Below, one piece after another: positions 20,850 to 31,641 of a DNA stretch of 46,771 bases. Every line of letters starts with the position of its first letter. Position 1 is the first letter of the stretch. Both the position numbers and the translations under genes were made by a program. The notes below the pieces were generated by a model. The model had not been told where the DNA came from. It saw only the letters and a program-made list of their open reading frames with translations, and ran no database searches. The DNA lies in NCBI GenBank assembly GCA_002812745.2, contig NCSJ02000324.1, positions 1 through 46,771 on the forward strand. Direction: 5' to 3'. The stretch comes from Scytalidium lignicola. Taxonomy: Eukaryota > Ascomycota > Leotiomycetes.

Positions 20850-23800
20850 TTATCTCGTGGTCTCTCCCTCAACACCTTGCATCTCGGCATGGTGGACCTC
20901 AACAAGCTCGCCATCATCCTCGTTATCCTTCTTCTCGATATCACCGTCATGACTAACGTGCACGACCTCATCTTCATCGTCATCTTCGAGACTTGTTCTC
21001 CTCTTTGCCTCGGTTGTGACACTCAGCCTTCGTTTCCCTTTCCCATTGCCGAGTCCGTTTCCTGAAAGGCTGCCACTCCCAAAAACTTCATCATCGGAGT
21101 CATCACTGTCCGTACTCTATTGTCTGAATTAGCATATGTACTCCTTAACAAATATCGCCAAAGTTATGATTATGAGTCATAGTAGCTATCACGATGCAGT
21201 TTATCCCTCCGCGATTGCTAACCTCTACTTTATGAAAGGGGGTAGTTCAGCAATACTCACATTTTTATCAAGATCATTAAAGGTCATCGCCTGGGCATAG
21301 TTTCTTTTCCCATCATCCTCCACCTCTAAATCCCCTATCGCAAAATCTCCATCCTCATCATCATCCTCGTCCGCAAACGGGTTGATGTTCTTGTCCGCTT
21401 TACCCGAACCAACTCCGTTCTCTGAATTCTCGTCTTGATTTTGTTTATTGTGAAGCGCAAGACGAGCTGCAAGCTGGCGACGTGCTCGTGAAGGAGGGAT
21501 ATTAAGTGCTGGTGGAGGCGGAGGAGGGAGCGATGGAGGTGCAAGGTCGGCCTCACTAATCCCAAGTGTTGTGGACGATGTCGAGATGTAGCGCGAGAAC
21601 TAAAAAAGAAACATATTTGGTAAGCATGAATCCCCATCACATGTTAAATCGCGTGACACCTATTTCCGCAAAAGACAAAAAACACCATCACTCAATGAGG
21701 AGAAAAAGGACGATGCATCAGGGTCTGGTTGAACAACCCAGAAATGAAGATATCTTCAAAATCGTAATTCTATCAAACTAAGAGCTACTCGACGCGGACT
21801 TCATCCCTAGGAAACAAGGGGATCTCGCTATCCAGCTGCTCCAAGTACGCATAATCGACCTCTTCGTCATTGAAGGTATCAAGATTAGGGGCTGGAGGAA
21901 GGGAGGAACCCACTTCATGACCGCCGTTACTCCTGGATATATCATCCTCGTTATCTTCGTCCATTTCGTCATCGTCATCGTCACTTGAGCTTCCGAAGCC
22001 ACTCAGTAAGGTTCCGCCACTTAAGGTGAAGCTACCGCCCGTGGTTCCGCTTCCAGAAACTAGGTCTATATTGTCGAGGCCTGTTGAACCATTGAGTCCT
22101 GCCTCAATTAGTGCAGAGGAAGCTCCCCCAAAACTTGCTGCGTTAACGGCGTTGATAACTGCTTGTCGTGGCCCAACGGACATGTCTGGTCTGACACCTC
22201 CTAGAATAGCATTGTCTCTCTCTCTAGTTTCCGCAAGGGTGACCTCTACGTATGTGATCCATTCTCCATTCATGACCTTCTCGAGTACAGAATCGGAAAG
22301 TAACTCGGGTGGATGCCGCTCGGTGAACTTAACGACCTCTTCCGCGATAAGTGTAAGGTGTCCCATGTAGCCAAGGCGCATCTTCTCCTTCGCTTGAGCC
22401 TCATCACTCTTCTTTTGTCCGTCAACAATGCGCATGGTGATATTGCCCGTCTCAAATAGATCAATAGCTAAGGTACGGTTGTAACCGCGGTCCATTGGGC
22501 CATTAAAAACCTGTTGTACAACATCATACACCACATTATGCAAGAAATTGTTCCAAGGAAATCGAAAGAAGAAGTCCTATCAATGATTAGCTTAGGGGGC
22601 CAATAACAAAAGCACGAGACTCGTGATTGGCCTACCAAAATGGTTGGGACAACTTTAAACTCTACAAACTGCATCTTGAGATAGTCTCCAACAACAGGGG
22701 TGATCGGTGAATCCTCTTCAGATTGTTGATTTCGCTCCTCGGCATCGCGCATCAAAATTGAGTTCGCGAGATCGCCAGCCTCTCCCATAGTCGTATCCAG
22801 GCTCTCCTCGTTCGAGTTTTCATGAGAACTTTGCGAGGACACTGATTCTGCCGACTGTTCTTGCGGAATCTCATTCTTCTTAGCGAAAAGTGGTGCTGGT
22901 TTATCTTCCGGGTGTGGCAGTGATTCTAATGGCTCCTGTAAAATTGGTAATTCCGTGTTAGGGGGAACTTCCTGTTCAAGTAGTCTCGAAGGGTCTTCCA
23001 CTTCATGTGAGCTCTCCGCAGTTTCCGGCTTCTGCTCTGGCGTCTTTGCCTCGGAGCAAGTAGCAGCAGAGGAATCGCTACTGTCCTGGGCAGATGATTG
23101 CGGGGAAGTCATCGTAGTATCCTCGCCCTCAAGACCAAAAGAGTCTAGTGTTTGGGAAAGCTCTTTAGTCGGTGAGAGAGGTGTAGGAATACTCTCCGCC
23201 TCAGTCGGTTGCTCAGAAGGCTTCGAATCAGAACCAGCATTCAATCTTGGAGAACTCAAGGGCTCATCAACAAACTCGTCACCATCCTTGTCCATGAAAG
23301 AGAGTGGCGTGAGAGACTTGACTGGAGTAAAGCTATTGTCTTCTGGTTCCAGCTTCTCTTCGAAGTCGTCCTTTGCGTCATCTCCAAGATCTGCAGAATG
23401 TGTAACCTCTTCAAAACCATCATCGTCTGAAGCATTCTGTACTTCAAGCTTTCGTGTTCCGTCTTGGGTGCCCAGGCGAGTTTGTGTTGAAGATCTCATA
23501 GTCAGATCATCCTCCATTCCACGCAGTGAGTCGTTTGGCGAGATACCAAGCTTGCCCTCTGCCCTCAACCGCTCACGCTCTAGGTCTCGGGCCTTAATAA
23601 ACTCTTCACTCCCAACCTCATTCAAGAGCCCCATATTACTGCAGTGTAATAGCTCCGCCATAAGCTCACATGTCTTAAATCTATCAAAACCAAGAGGTTC
23701 AATCTTAGTCCCGAATGCAGCTCTTAACTCTTTTCTTCGTACAGTCGTAGGGTCATTAAAACTACCTCCAACAACGACATGATTTGGGCTGAGAATGAGT

Positions 23801-24914
23801 TCCATAAAATCTGGAACATGTTGAGCAAACAGCCTAAGAAGAGTACCAAGATAGATTGGATCACGACTGGAAGGAACTGAATTCGCCTCAGTCCCAACGT
23901 CAGGATCGTAATCGGAGTTATTTTTGCGGATAACCTCGATGACAATGCCGACTCCGACAGTCAGAGGATTTCCACCCTTGAGCATGTCAGAGATTAGCCT
24001 CTCAACGCAAGTTTGCGAGACCAATTGTCTCGTTAGCTCGTTAGGACCGATACACGACTGCTCATTCTGGGAGGCATTTGCTGAAATGGTAATGATCGCC
24101 TTCAAGAAGTCACCTGCCGAGGTTTGAGTGGACCAGGAATGTTCTGGTGACAAGAAAGAAAGTAAAATGGGTATCAAATCTTGTGAATAGAGCCACTAAA
24201 ATTTTCGATGAAGTCAGTTTCAGTACCGCTTGTCGAAATTTCAATAGATGGTCTTACGTCAACAATTCCTTGACCACCCTCCACTTTCTCCAGGCTGATG
24301 ATCTTTAAAAGTAGGTCCATGACCATTGGCGAATCCACATGTTGCAACATGTTCTTCACCGCTCCATCAAGCGACCTGAAGAGCTCCAGCATCTCCTCCG
24401 TTTTCTTATCAAACATGGCCTCATTGACTTTCGTGAAATAGCTTGCCTGAAGTGGATCCAGAGGTGGGGGGTGCTTCAGAAAGCCCCAGAACTTGCGCAG
24501 AAGGGTTTGATTCTCCATCAATGCCTCGCATATGGACCAATTATCCGAAGAGAGCACCTCGGCAGAAACATATGCATATCGATTGCGCTTCTTCTCTTTC
24601 TCATCCTCGTCATCCTCTCCAGCATCACTAGATCTGGAGTATGAGTACCTGCGTTTCGATTCCTCCACGTCGTCATCGTCATATTGAGCTCCTGTCTCGG
24701 AAGAGATCGGGTTCAGCTTTGGCGCTACTACATATTCCAGCAGCTTCTCCAAGATGACGTCTTCGCGCAGATATTCAATGAGCTTCGTGTTATGCTGTTT
24801 CAGCTCCTGTATCAGGTCGCTCTCATCGAGCAGCTCTTCAAGTGTGACATCCGGCTTGTCGAGGAGCGTATCAATAGTCGAGATGTTGGCGTATCCGCCA
24901 AACCGCCAGAACAT
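20850..24914 (-). CDS. SAPS-domain protein, Sit4/PP6 phosphatase-associated regulatory subunit
   Basis: Exon 1 is 24914-24258, exon 2 is 24195-22636, exon 3 runs from 22576 to about 21789-21800, exon 4 runs from 21599 (or 21555) to 21261, and exon 5 is 21116-20850. Introns 1, 2 and 4 are 62, 59 and 144 nt with clear donors and acceptors. Splicing yields MFWRFGGYANISTIDTLL at the start, IVDWLYSQDLIPILL across intron 1 and VPTILDFFFRFPWNNF across intron 2, all typical of the SAPS domain (roughly residues 30-560 plus the conserved FPWNNFLHNVVYD part). An acidic, Ser-rich insert sits in exon 2. The tail has a proline run, NPFADEDDDEDG, and acidic ends; the total is about 1,200 aa. Yeast Sap155/185/190 and fission-yeast Ekc1 bind the PP2A-like phosphatase Sit4/Ppe1 and control cell-cycle and nutrient signalling. 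Intron 3 is ambiguous: without splicing the protein would stop at 21785. Confidence 0.92.
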
Positions 24915-26234
24915 TTTCAGTTACGTGATAGCTGTCGATCGCCCCTGGCAATACGACAGTTTATGATAGTGACAGGAAGGGGTATCGTGGATATGAAGTG
25001 TTCGAACGATGGCGTTCATGCGAATTGTAAAAAGCGTTATATAAGTTCCCGAGAGAAGTTTGAAACTGGTTTTGAGCCTTGGGTTATGTAAGGCGTAAAG
25101 GGTATCTCATCAAAATATAATGTTCCAGATGTTCTAGATTGAAAACCGTCCTGGGTAGGCGTCTATCGTTGTTCTCGTAATGGTTTATCGGGGGTCATGC
25201 AAAAAGGCTATATGAGCAAGAGTTGAGGAATCAGCAAATGCGATCAACAGGCTCGCGGATTTAAGGTCCTNGGGGGGGAAGAAAGATGCCTTAGCTCGAG
25301 CGCGGCTCAGCCAGGCTATCATTCAAGGCAGGCGGGGAAGATAATTGAGGGGCATACAAAGAGTCGCCTTTGCGTAAATCGGTGCGTAGGGTCGCAGATG
25401 GTGAGCAAGTATGTGGGCCAAATATTAGGAGGTTGAAGCTTCAGCGGGCCCGGTTGAAGGTTCGAAATGTTGTGTTGGGCAGTCACGCTACCTTCGGAGA
25501 GCGACCGAAGATTAGAATGAGTCGGCGAATGGACGCGACNAAAAAAAGGTCGGGTATCAAAAGAAGAACAAGAAAGGAAGTAGAATTACAGCAGCGTTCG
25601 GGACGCAGTCGATGGAGAAGGATGAATCAAGGTTCGTAAGTGTTTTGTTTCGACGTGTAATGCTGGAGACTTGGCCTTCCGAATGCTTTGCTCTGATATG
25701 GTCCGGGTTAGGTTTGCGCACCCCTGCCGCTTTCGGTCATTACGCTATGGATGTAGCACGGGCTTTGCCCCCTTTACTGGAGGTTGTTGGTTCTTTTATT
25801 AGTGAGCTTTACCTCAGCAAACATCGTCAGCGAGGTTTTGGACGACGTAATATCCAAAATGGGGGTTTTATCTTTAGCGGGTTTTGGATTGCTGTAAATA
25901 TCTTGCTGACACCTTTTCTCCCAAAATCTTTGACGTTGATTGTCAGAGAATCTCAGAGAGAGTAAAAAGCAAGGCAGGGCAGGGAACCTAGAACAACTTG
26001 TCCCGCCGGCAATCTGACTGCCACGTGATCGCTAACCGAGATCGGGGCCATCATCAGGCTCGCGTCCAATAGCAAATGACGACTTGAGGTCGTGAGAGAG
26101 CTCGCCCGCAGCCTTACGTTGCACGGGCTTTGGAACAATCCCCAGATTCTTATCAACTGGGACCATTTTCCTCCACAACACCACCCCTCGGATTACTCTC
26201 CATTGGCTCTCAAAGCCTATAGGTCCNAAAAAAA
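24915..26234. promoter_or_regulatory. Shared upstream region of the divergent SAPS and Vps60 genes
   Basis: The two start codons are 1,320 bases apart. The region contains Ns at 25271, 25540 and 26227, each at a G or A run, and a CACGTG core at 26022-26027. The open frames at 25370-25639 and 25612-25965 have no recognisable domain or splice partner. A short T-arm-like word (GGTTCGAA near 25458) has no matching tRNA body. Confidence 0.5.
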
Positions 26235-26980
26235 ATGAACCGGCTCTTCGGTGCAAAGAGCTCGGCGCCAAAGCCAAATCTCAACCAGGCCATCTCAAAC
26301 GTAAGATTGACCCGGCTCTCCACCATCATCACCACCTTTAAACCTGCCCCTCCTTCGCGCCCAGACCTTTATCAAACTAACATTTCCCCTTTTTTTCTTC
26401 TCTCCTCTAGGTTGACGAGCGAGTAGCCTCCATAGACGTCAAACTAGCCAGCATAAATGCCGAACTCCAAGCATACCAAACCAAGCTCTCCAAGATGCGC
26501 GACGGTCCGGGGAAGACGGCCATCAAGCAAAAAGCGCTCAAAGTGCTGCAGCGCCGCAAAATGTACGAAGGTCAGCGCGACCAGCTGCAGCAGCAGGTCT
26601 GGAACATGGAGCAGGCCGGGATGATGACGGAGAACCTGAAGAACGTCATGACCACCGTGGACGCCATGAAGCAGACCAACAAGACGCTGAAGCAGCAGTA
26701 CGGCAAGATCAACATCGACAAGATCGAGCGCATGCAGGATGAGATGGCGGATCTGATGGATATCGGGAATGATATCCAGGAGAGCATTAGTCGCTCTTAT
26801 GATATCCCTGAGGATGTGGACGAGGCCGAGTTAGATGCTGAGTTAGAGGCGCTGGGAGAGGAGGTCGAGTTTGAGGTTGGTGGAGCAGAGAGCACGCCTA
26901 GTTTTATGCTTGATGAGGTGCCAGAGTTTGTTGATGAGCCACCGCAGAAGGCTGATCAGGTGAAGGAGGCGGCCGGGTAA
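26235..26980 (+). CDS. vps60: Vps60/CHMP5-like ESCRT-III (Snf7 family) protein
   Basis: Exon 1 (26235-26300) codes MNRLFGAKSSAPKPNLNQ and a few more residues. A 110-nt intron (26301-26410, GTAAGA to CTCTAG) follows, and exon 2 (26411-26980) continues VDERVASIDVKLASINAEL. The product is 211 aa. The very conserved N-terminus (MNRLFG..., then AISNVDERVASID) separates Vps60/CHMP5 from Snf7, Vps20 and other ESCRT-III subunits. The basic first half (helices 1-2) and acidic second half (EDVDEAELDAELEALGEE) match the autoinhibited fold of the family. Vps60 binds Vta1 and helps the Vps4 ATPase act in multivesicular-body sorting on endosomes; this role is from the family. An N in an A run lies eight bases before the start codon and does not affect the frame. 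The gene converges on the RTA1-family gene, 222 bases away. Confidence 0.95.
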
Positions 26981-27202
26981 AACTGTGTATTCTTTCGTCA
27001 AGCAGTGTAATGACTTAAATGAATGGGTAGTTATTGGCGTCAGGGGGGTTATTCTAGAATGATGCATATAAATATAATGTAGGAGGTAATTCTGTGTAAA
27101 GGCTTCTAAATTTTGGTAATATGTGCCATGGTCTCATGTCTCATGAAAAATGCCAGATCTGCGCCTTCATCTGTCAAGTTTGTGTCCTCAATATTAGATC
27201 CC

Positions 27203-28282
27203 CTATTTTAACTCCAACCTGTCAGGTCCAGTCTCGTGCTCCGGTACATTTACAACCATCTCCACCGCACCTCTTGTCTTGGCCGAATTCCCCCCAATTA
27301 AATTTCCTGGGTGAACGATATTAAATAGCACAATAACCCCCAACATCAAAACCGAATCAAAAATGTACAAGAAGATCTCGTGTCTCTGGAACACGCTATC
27401 ATTACCCGTGCTAAACTCGACAACTCGGAAGATGGACCTCACGAAGATGAGCGCGCTGGCACCGTAAAGTGTGTACATATACTTCCTCCAGCCCAACCCA
27501 CTCCCCATTTCCAACGAGGCAGGCGTAGGATTTCTCCTAATCCTGAGATGGAACACCGCCCCCGCAGCTACAAAGATACCGAAGAAGACGATCTGGACGA
27601 GCAGCCCCGCAACGACCATGTGCATCCCGGATGTCATCGTGGAAGCGTTAGCCATGAGACCACCGCCTCCTCCCTGGATCGAGAAGGAGAGACAATCACC
27701 GACGACGAAGATTTTGGTGAGCCAGCGGGGTGATATGGGCGCGAGGTGTTTGGCGTCAGTGCGGAGGATGAGACGACCTAGGATCATGTATATGCTTGCC
27801 GCGAAGAGAGCAGGCGATATGAGGAGCAGAAGGGACTGCATGACAAACGGGCCGAGGGCAAAGGTGTTGTTGTGGCCCAGGGTGCGGCCAATATAGCCTA
27901 TTGCTTCGACTGTTCAAAGGAGATATCCAGATCAGTGCCATTGAGTCTCGAAAGTGAGGATGATAATGATCTGCAGTGTAGCAGAAAATGAAGGAGACTA
28001 GAGTAGAGAAGGATATTAAAACCTACAGAAGCCACCGATGATCAATGGAATAAAGTAGTAGGTTCGACGCCTCCAAGCTTGGAAGATGTGGAAGGAAGTG
28101 GAGATGGAGAAGCATGTGATAAAAATGATGGCGGCGGGGAGGGAAGGGTTATATCTGGTGCATACGCAAGGCAAGTCAACTTCACTGCCATGGATGTGGG
28201 TAGAAAAATAGAGAATGAAGTGTCGCAACCTGTAAAGAACGTAATCGTCAGGATTGTCATCCCCGCGCCTGGACAACTCCAT
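27203..28282 (-). CDS. RTA1-family seven-transmembrane protein (lipid-translocating exporter type)
   Basis: Exon 1 is 28282-28230, exon 2 is 28154-28027, exon 3 is 27909-27203. The introns are 75 nt (28229-28155) and 117 nt (28026-27910). Phases agree and the joins re-form VLYRYNPSLPAA and IIGGFFEAIGYIGR, both strongly characteristic of RTA1 proteins. The product is 295 aa with about seven membrane segments. The family motif GDCLSFSIQGGGGG lies in the middle of exon 3 and the late motif HEIFLYIFDS near the last membrane helix. The N-terminus is short (MELSRRGDDNPDDYVLY) and the C-terminal tail is hydrophilic. Yeast relatives Rta1, Rsb1 and Pug1 are linked to resistance to toxic lipids, sphingoid-base export and porphyrin transport; the substrate here is not known. 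It is transcribed away from a zinc-cluster regulator across a shared 756-bp interval. Confidence 0.93.
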
Positions 28283-29038
28283 CGTAATACTTGTAGAGAC
28301 GATGCGGCGTGGTTATGGAGGGGCGGTCGTAGATTGGAAACGTTGTGAAATTTCAGGTTATATTCATCATCTCGCCGAAGATAGATGATGGTGATTTGGC
28401 AACGAAACAATCGTATGGAATAGAGAGCCCATCTGGAGATTGATTGTATACATAACAACAAGAGAGAAGTAAAGGAAGAAGGAAGAAGGAAGACAAAAAC
28501 ACTATACCGTTATGGCGTTTATACCAGCAACTCACGAGAACACGCCGCCTCTTGTGATAGCGCAGCGCCATGTTTCTTTCTTGTATTGAATAAGTTGACA
28601 GAGCTACTACAGTATATAGAGTAAAAAATCAACATACTTGGGCCAATTACCAATACCGGGAATAACCTCCATCTAGGCCCCCTCGTGCTCGCTTCGTCGC
28701 TTCTGCTGGCACCCGACTGGCTGAACACACGACAGACACGACCCGCCCGAACCCTCAAGACGCTTTGCAGTCGCACCGCAAAAGAACCACGTCGGACAGC
28801 GCGCGCTCTAATTCGGTCGCTGAGGGCCCCATGAGAGATGATGAGCATCGTGCCCTTCCAGCACTTCTCCCCCCGCCCCAGGAACCGCCTTCCGACCCAG
28901 CAAAGCAGAGGCCCTTCAGTACGAACAACCGACAAAAAAACGACAAACGAAACGACACACAACGTGGAAGGCTGGCCTGGTCTTGCTCGGACGTACCAAC
29001 AGTACATGTAGTGCTGGAGGCACGGAGATAGGGGGCAA
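28283..29038. promoter_or_regulatory. Shared upstream region of the RTA1-family and Zn2Cys6 genes
   Basis: A 756-base interval between divergent start codons (28282 minus, 29039 plus). Long overlapping frames exist on both strands (for example 28519-29142 minus) but carry no domain and conflict with the gene starts. A GTGAGT donor-like site at about 28535 on the minus strand could mark a non-coding first exon of the RTA1-family gene. No sterol- or drug-response element was confirmed by eye. Confidence 0.5.
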
Positions 29039-30939
29039 ATGGCAGACTCCAACAGCTCCGGCAGTTCGCCGGCCGATGCTATAGTTGCCAATGCCAGTGT
29101 TAATGCCGATGCTAATAATGCCAATAATGCTGCTGCCATCACGGCCCAGGCCCAGTCTCAGACTCCTCCTCCTAATCACGCTTCCTCCGCTGCAGCTCCA
29201 TCACAGCTGGCTGTGAAGCCTCGCCGGCCCCATCATAAGAGTCGCACCGGCTGCATCCAGTGTAAGCAGCGTAAAGTCAAGGTAAGCAGTGGTCCTTTTT
29301 TTATAGGTGCATGCGTGTGTGTATTTAATCCCCCCCTTTTTATGTTGTGTGACCATTATACCACTTGCCCTGCACTGGCTGTTGATAACCCTATTCATAG
29401 CCGTTGCTTGACTTGCCAGGTTTGTTCTGCTGTGCTCTCTGTCTCTTGTCTCTGTCTCTCTGTTGTGGAGCCGTATGACAGACCAGATGCATCCCCCTGA
29501 CTGCATCTCTCTATGGCATCGTCATTACTCACATTATTGGCCGTGGTCTACTGGCTCAACCTCCCCCATGCTGCTTCTCTTATTATAACATACCTATGCT
29601 TTCTATGTTGGTTCTACCACGGTACTGAAGTAGTACACTTGGTAGTAGACGGCCTTTCTTAATTGTGGCAATGAGTAGTGCTGCTGCTGCTACTGCTATT
29701 GCTACTATTAATCTCTATAGAAGATCTAAGATTTAAAATGATTTTTTGCTGATATATTGCTTGCAAAAGTGCGATGAAACCAAACCAACCTGCAAGAAGT
29801 GCGATCACTATGGCACAACCTGCTCCTATCTCCAGACCCACCCTCTGCACAGAAGCCTCACCCACGTAGACACCACCGCCGCGCAGCAGACCCCAACTCC
29901 AAGTCCCAGCATTGGATCGAATCTATCAGGGGGACCCGGACAGCTATATGCAAATCAATCACCCAATTTCAGTCTCCTCGACCTGGAAATCCTGCACTTC
30001 TGGACCTCCACCAGCGCCTTCGAATTCCTCGACTTTCCATCCGGAGCAAGGGTCTTCCAGGTCAACTTCGTCCAGGAGGCGATCAACTATCCCTTCCTGA
30101 TGTACGAGATCCTGTCGCTCTCAGCCCTTCACCTCGCCTATCTCCGTCCAGATCGAGTCTCTGTCTACCGGAACATAGCAACCAGCCACCATACCACCGC
30201 CCTCTCCCTCGCCCAGGCCGAACTGCGTGGTATCAGCTCCGAAAACTGCCACGCCTGCTTCGCATTCTCCACCATGGTCTACATCCACGCCTGGGCTTCC
30301 CAAGGTGCCGAAGGCGCCTCCAACCTCTTCTTCCGCTCCGAGTCTCACGACGACGTCGGCATCCAATGGGTGAAGCTCCACCGCGGCGCCCTGGCCGTCA
30401 TCGGCGGCAACATCTTCCAGCTAGTGATCAATGGCCCTCTCGGCCCTCTCATTGAACCCTGGCGCGACTTCGACGAGAAGAAGCGCGCCCAGCCGCCCCT
30501 CCCGCCTGACGAGCAGCGCCACCTAGACGCCCTAGCCGAAGCCTGGAATTCGCGCTCGGCAAGACAACTTCCGCTGCCCTTACCGCACAAGGAAATCCTA
30601 GAGAAGACGCTGGTGACGCTGAAGATGGTCTTCAGCCTCTCGGCCTTCAACCGGGAGATCAGCAGTCTTTCGGCCGCTATATCCTGGCTGACCATGATTC
30701 CGGATGAATTTGTCGCTTTGGTGGAACAGAAGACCCCCGAGGCGTTGTTACTTGTCGGTTGCTACTGCGTTCTGCTCAAGCGAGTAGAGTACATGTGGTG
30801 GGTGAAGGGCAAGTCGCGGTATCTTTTGGAAACTGTCCTGGCTGAGCTCGGACCTGAGTGGGATCGGTGGACTGCGTGGCCTGTTTCTGAGGTGTTGCAT
30901 CCCGTTCAGAGGACCATGGGGCCGAACGGGTGGGAATGA
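29039..30939 (+). CDS. Zn2Cys6 fungal transcription factor, sterol-uptake-control-like
   Basis: Exon 1 (29039-29281, 81 codons) begins MADSNSSGSSPAD and ends with the first part of the zinc cluster. After a long 488-nt intron (29282-29769, GTAAGC to AAAAG), exon 2 (29770-30939) completes it; the product is 470 aa. The cluster is perfect: C72-x2-C75-x6-C82-x6-C89-x2-C92-x6-C99 (GCIQCKQRKVK, then CDETKPTCKKC). The basic residues and the KPTCKKC middle are classic GAL4-type. The N-terminal region is Ala/Asn-rich and low in complexity. The rest matches the all-helical region of fungal-specific factors often named sterol uptake control protein 2 (Upc2-like), with PFLMYEILSLSALHLAYLRP. The function is presumably nuclear transcription control; targets are unknown. 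The neighbouring RTA1-family gene is an obvious candidate. Reading through the intron would give a 153-aa protein with half a zinc cluster. Confidence 0.92.
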
Positions 30940-31641
30940 GCATAAAGTTTTAGGAATGTTATGTTCGGGGATGAAGATTACATACCATGTTTAAAAAGTT
31001 TGGTCAAAAAGAGACTAATGAACTGAATAAGCCACAACAAAAGGATGTTGTTATTTCGCATTATCTAAACTAATAAGGCCGAGGGATCTTTTTGTATAAT
31101 GAAAGTGATGAGTTTAAAAAGGAAGCCTCAGCAATGGAGTCTAGGTATGGCACAGTTAGTAAGAGAGGAAACTCAAATTACAAGCTTTGAAGTTGTATAA
31201 AGAATTAGAAGGAAATAGCTATATAAGAAAAATCAACTTCCTCTAATAAGCTACTTAACTTGATAAAACAAATCTTTAATGAAACCTCTGTATATATTTA
31301 TAGTAGCGAGAATTGAATTTAAAGGCCTGGAGAATAAAATCATATTTAACACAACAGATCACAAAAAGTCACTTAATCTAAAGCACGGACAGAAGAGGTA
31401 AAATCCGTTTATAAGATCAATTTTATTAATCTTCTGAACCCGGTGTCTCTAAGCTGACTGCTATGCCCCGTCCCCACTTTTCTTAAAAAGAGAAAGGGAA
31501 TGAAGAAGAATCAAGCCCTGTACTCCAATCTCTCTCAGATTCTCTCGTCCCTCACTAACTGCAACACCTATTAGAGTATGATTTATATTTATAATTACAG
31601 GTGTGTCGTGCACAGTTGTATGTATGGCTACTTTTCTTTTA
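30940..31641. other. AT-rich intergenic DNA between convergent genes
   Basis: About 700 bases between the stop codon of the Zn2Cys6 factor and that of the G-patch protein. It is AT-rich, with no supported reading frame, and should hold both 3' untranslated regions. Nothing else was recognised. Confidence 0.5.

Noticed and set aside
22955..23782. A 275-codon open frame on the plus strand
   Set aside because: It is antisense to the SAPS exon 2, is Ser-rich low complexity, and arises from the acidic/Ser-rich insert codons; it has no domain.
25440..25480. A tRNA T-arm-like GGTTCGAA near 25458
   Set aside because: No D-arm, anticodon arm or acceptor pairing could be built around it.
28519..29142. 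A 207-codon minus-strand frame covering the start of the Zn2Cys6 gene
   Set aside because: No domain, overlaps the N-terminal exon of a solid gene, and lies in the shared promoter.
29799..30455. A 218-codon plus-strand frame overlapping the Zn2Cys6 gene
   Set aside because: Shifted frame inside a well-supported exon, rich in Pro and Arg as expected for a shadow of GC-rich coding sequence.
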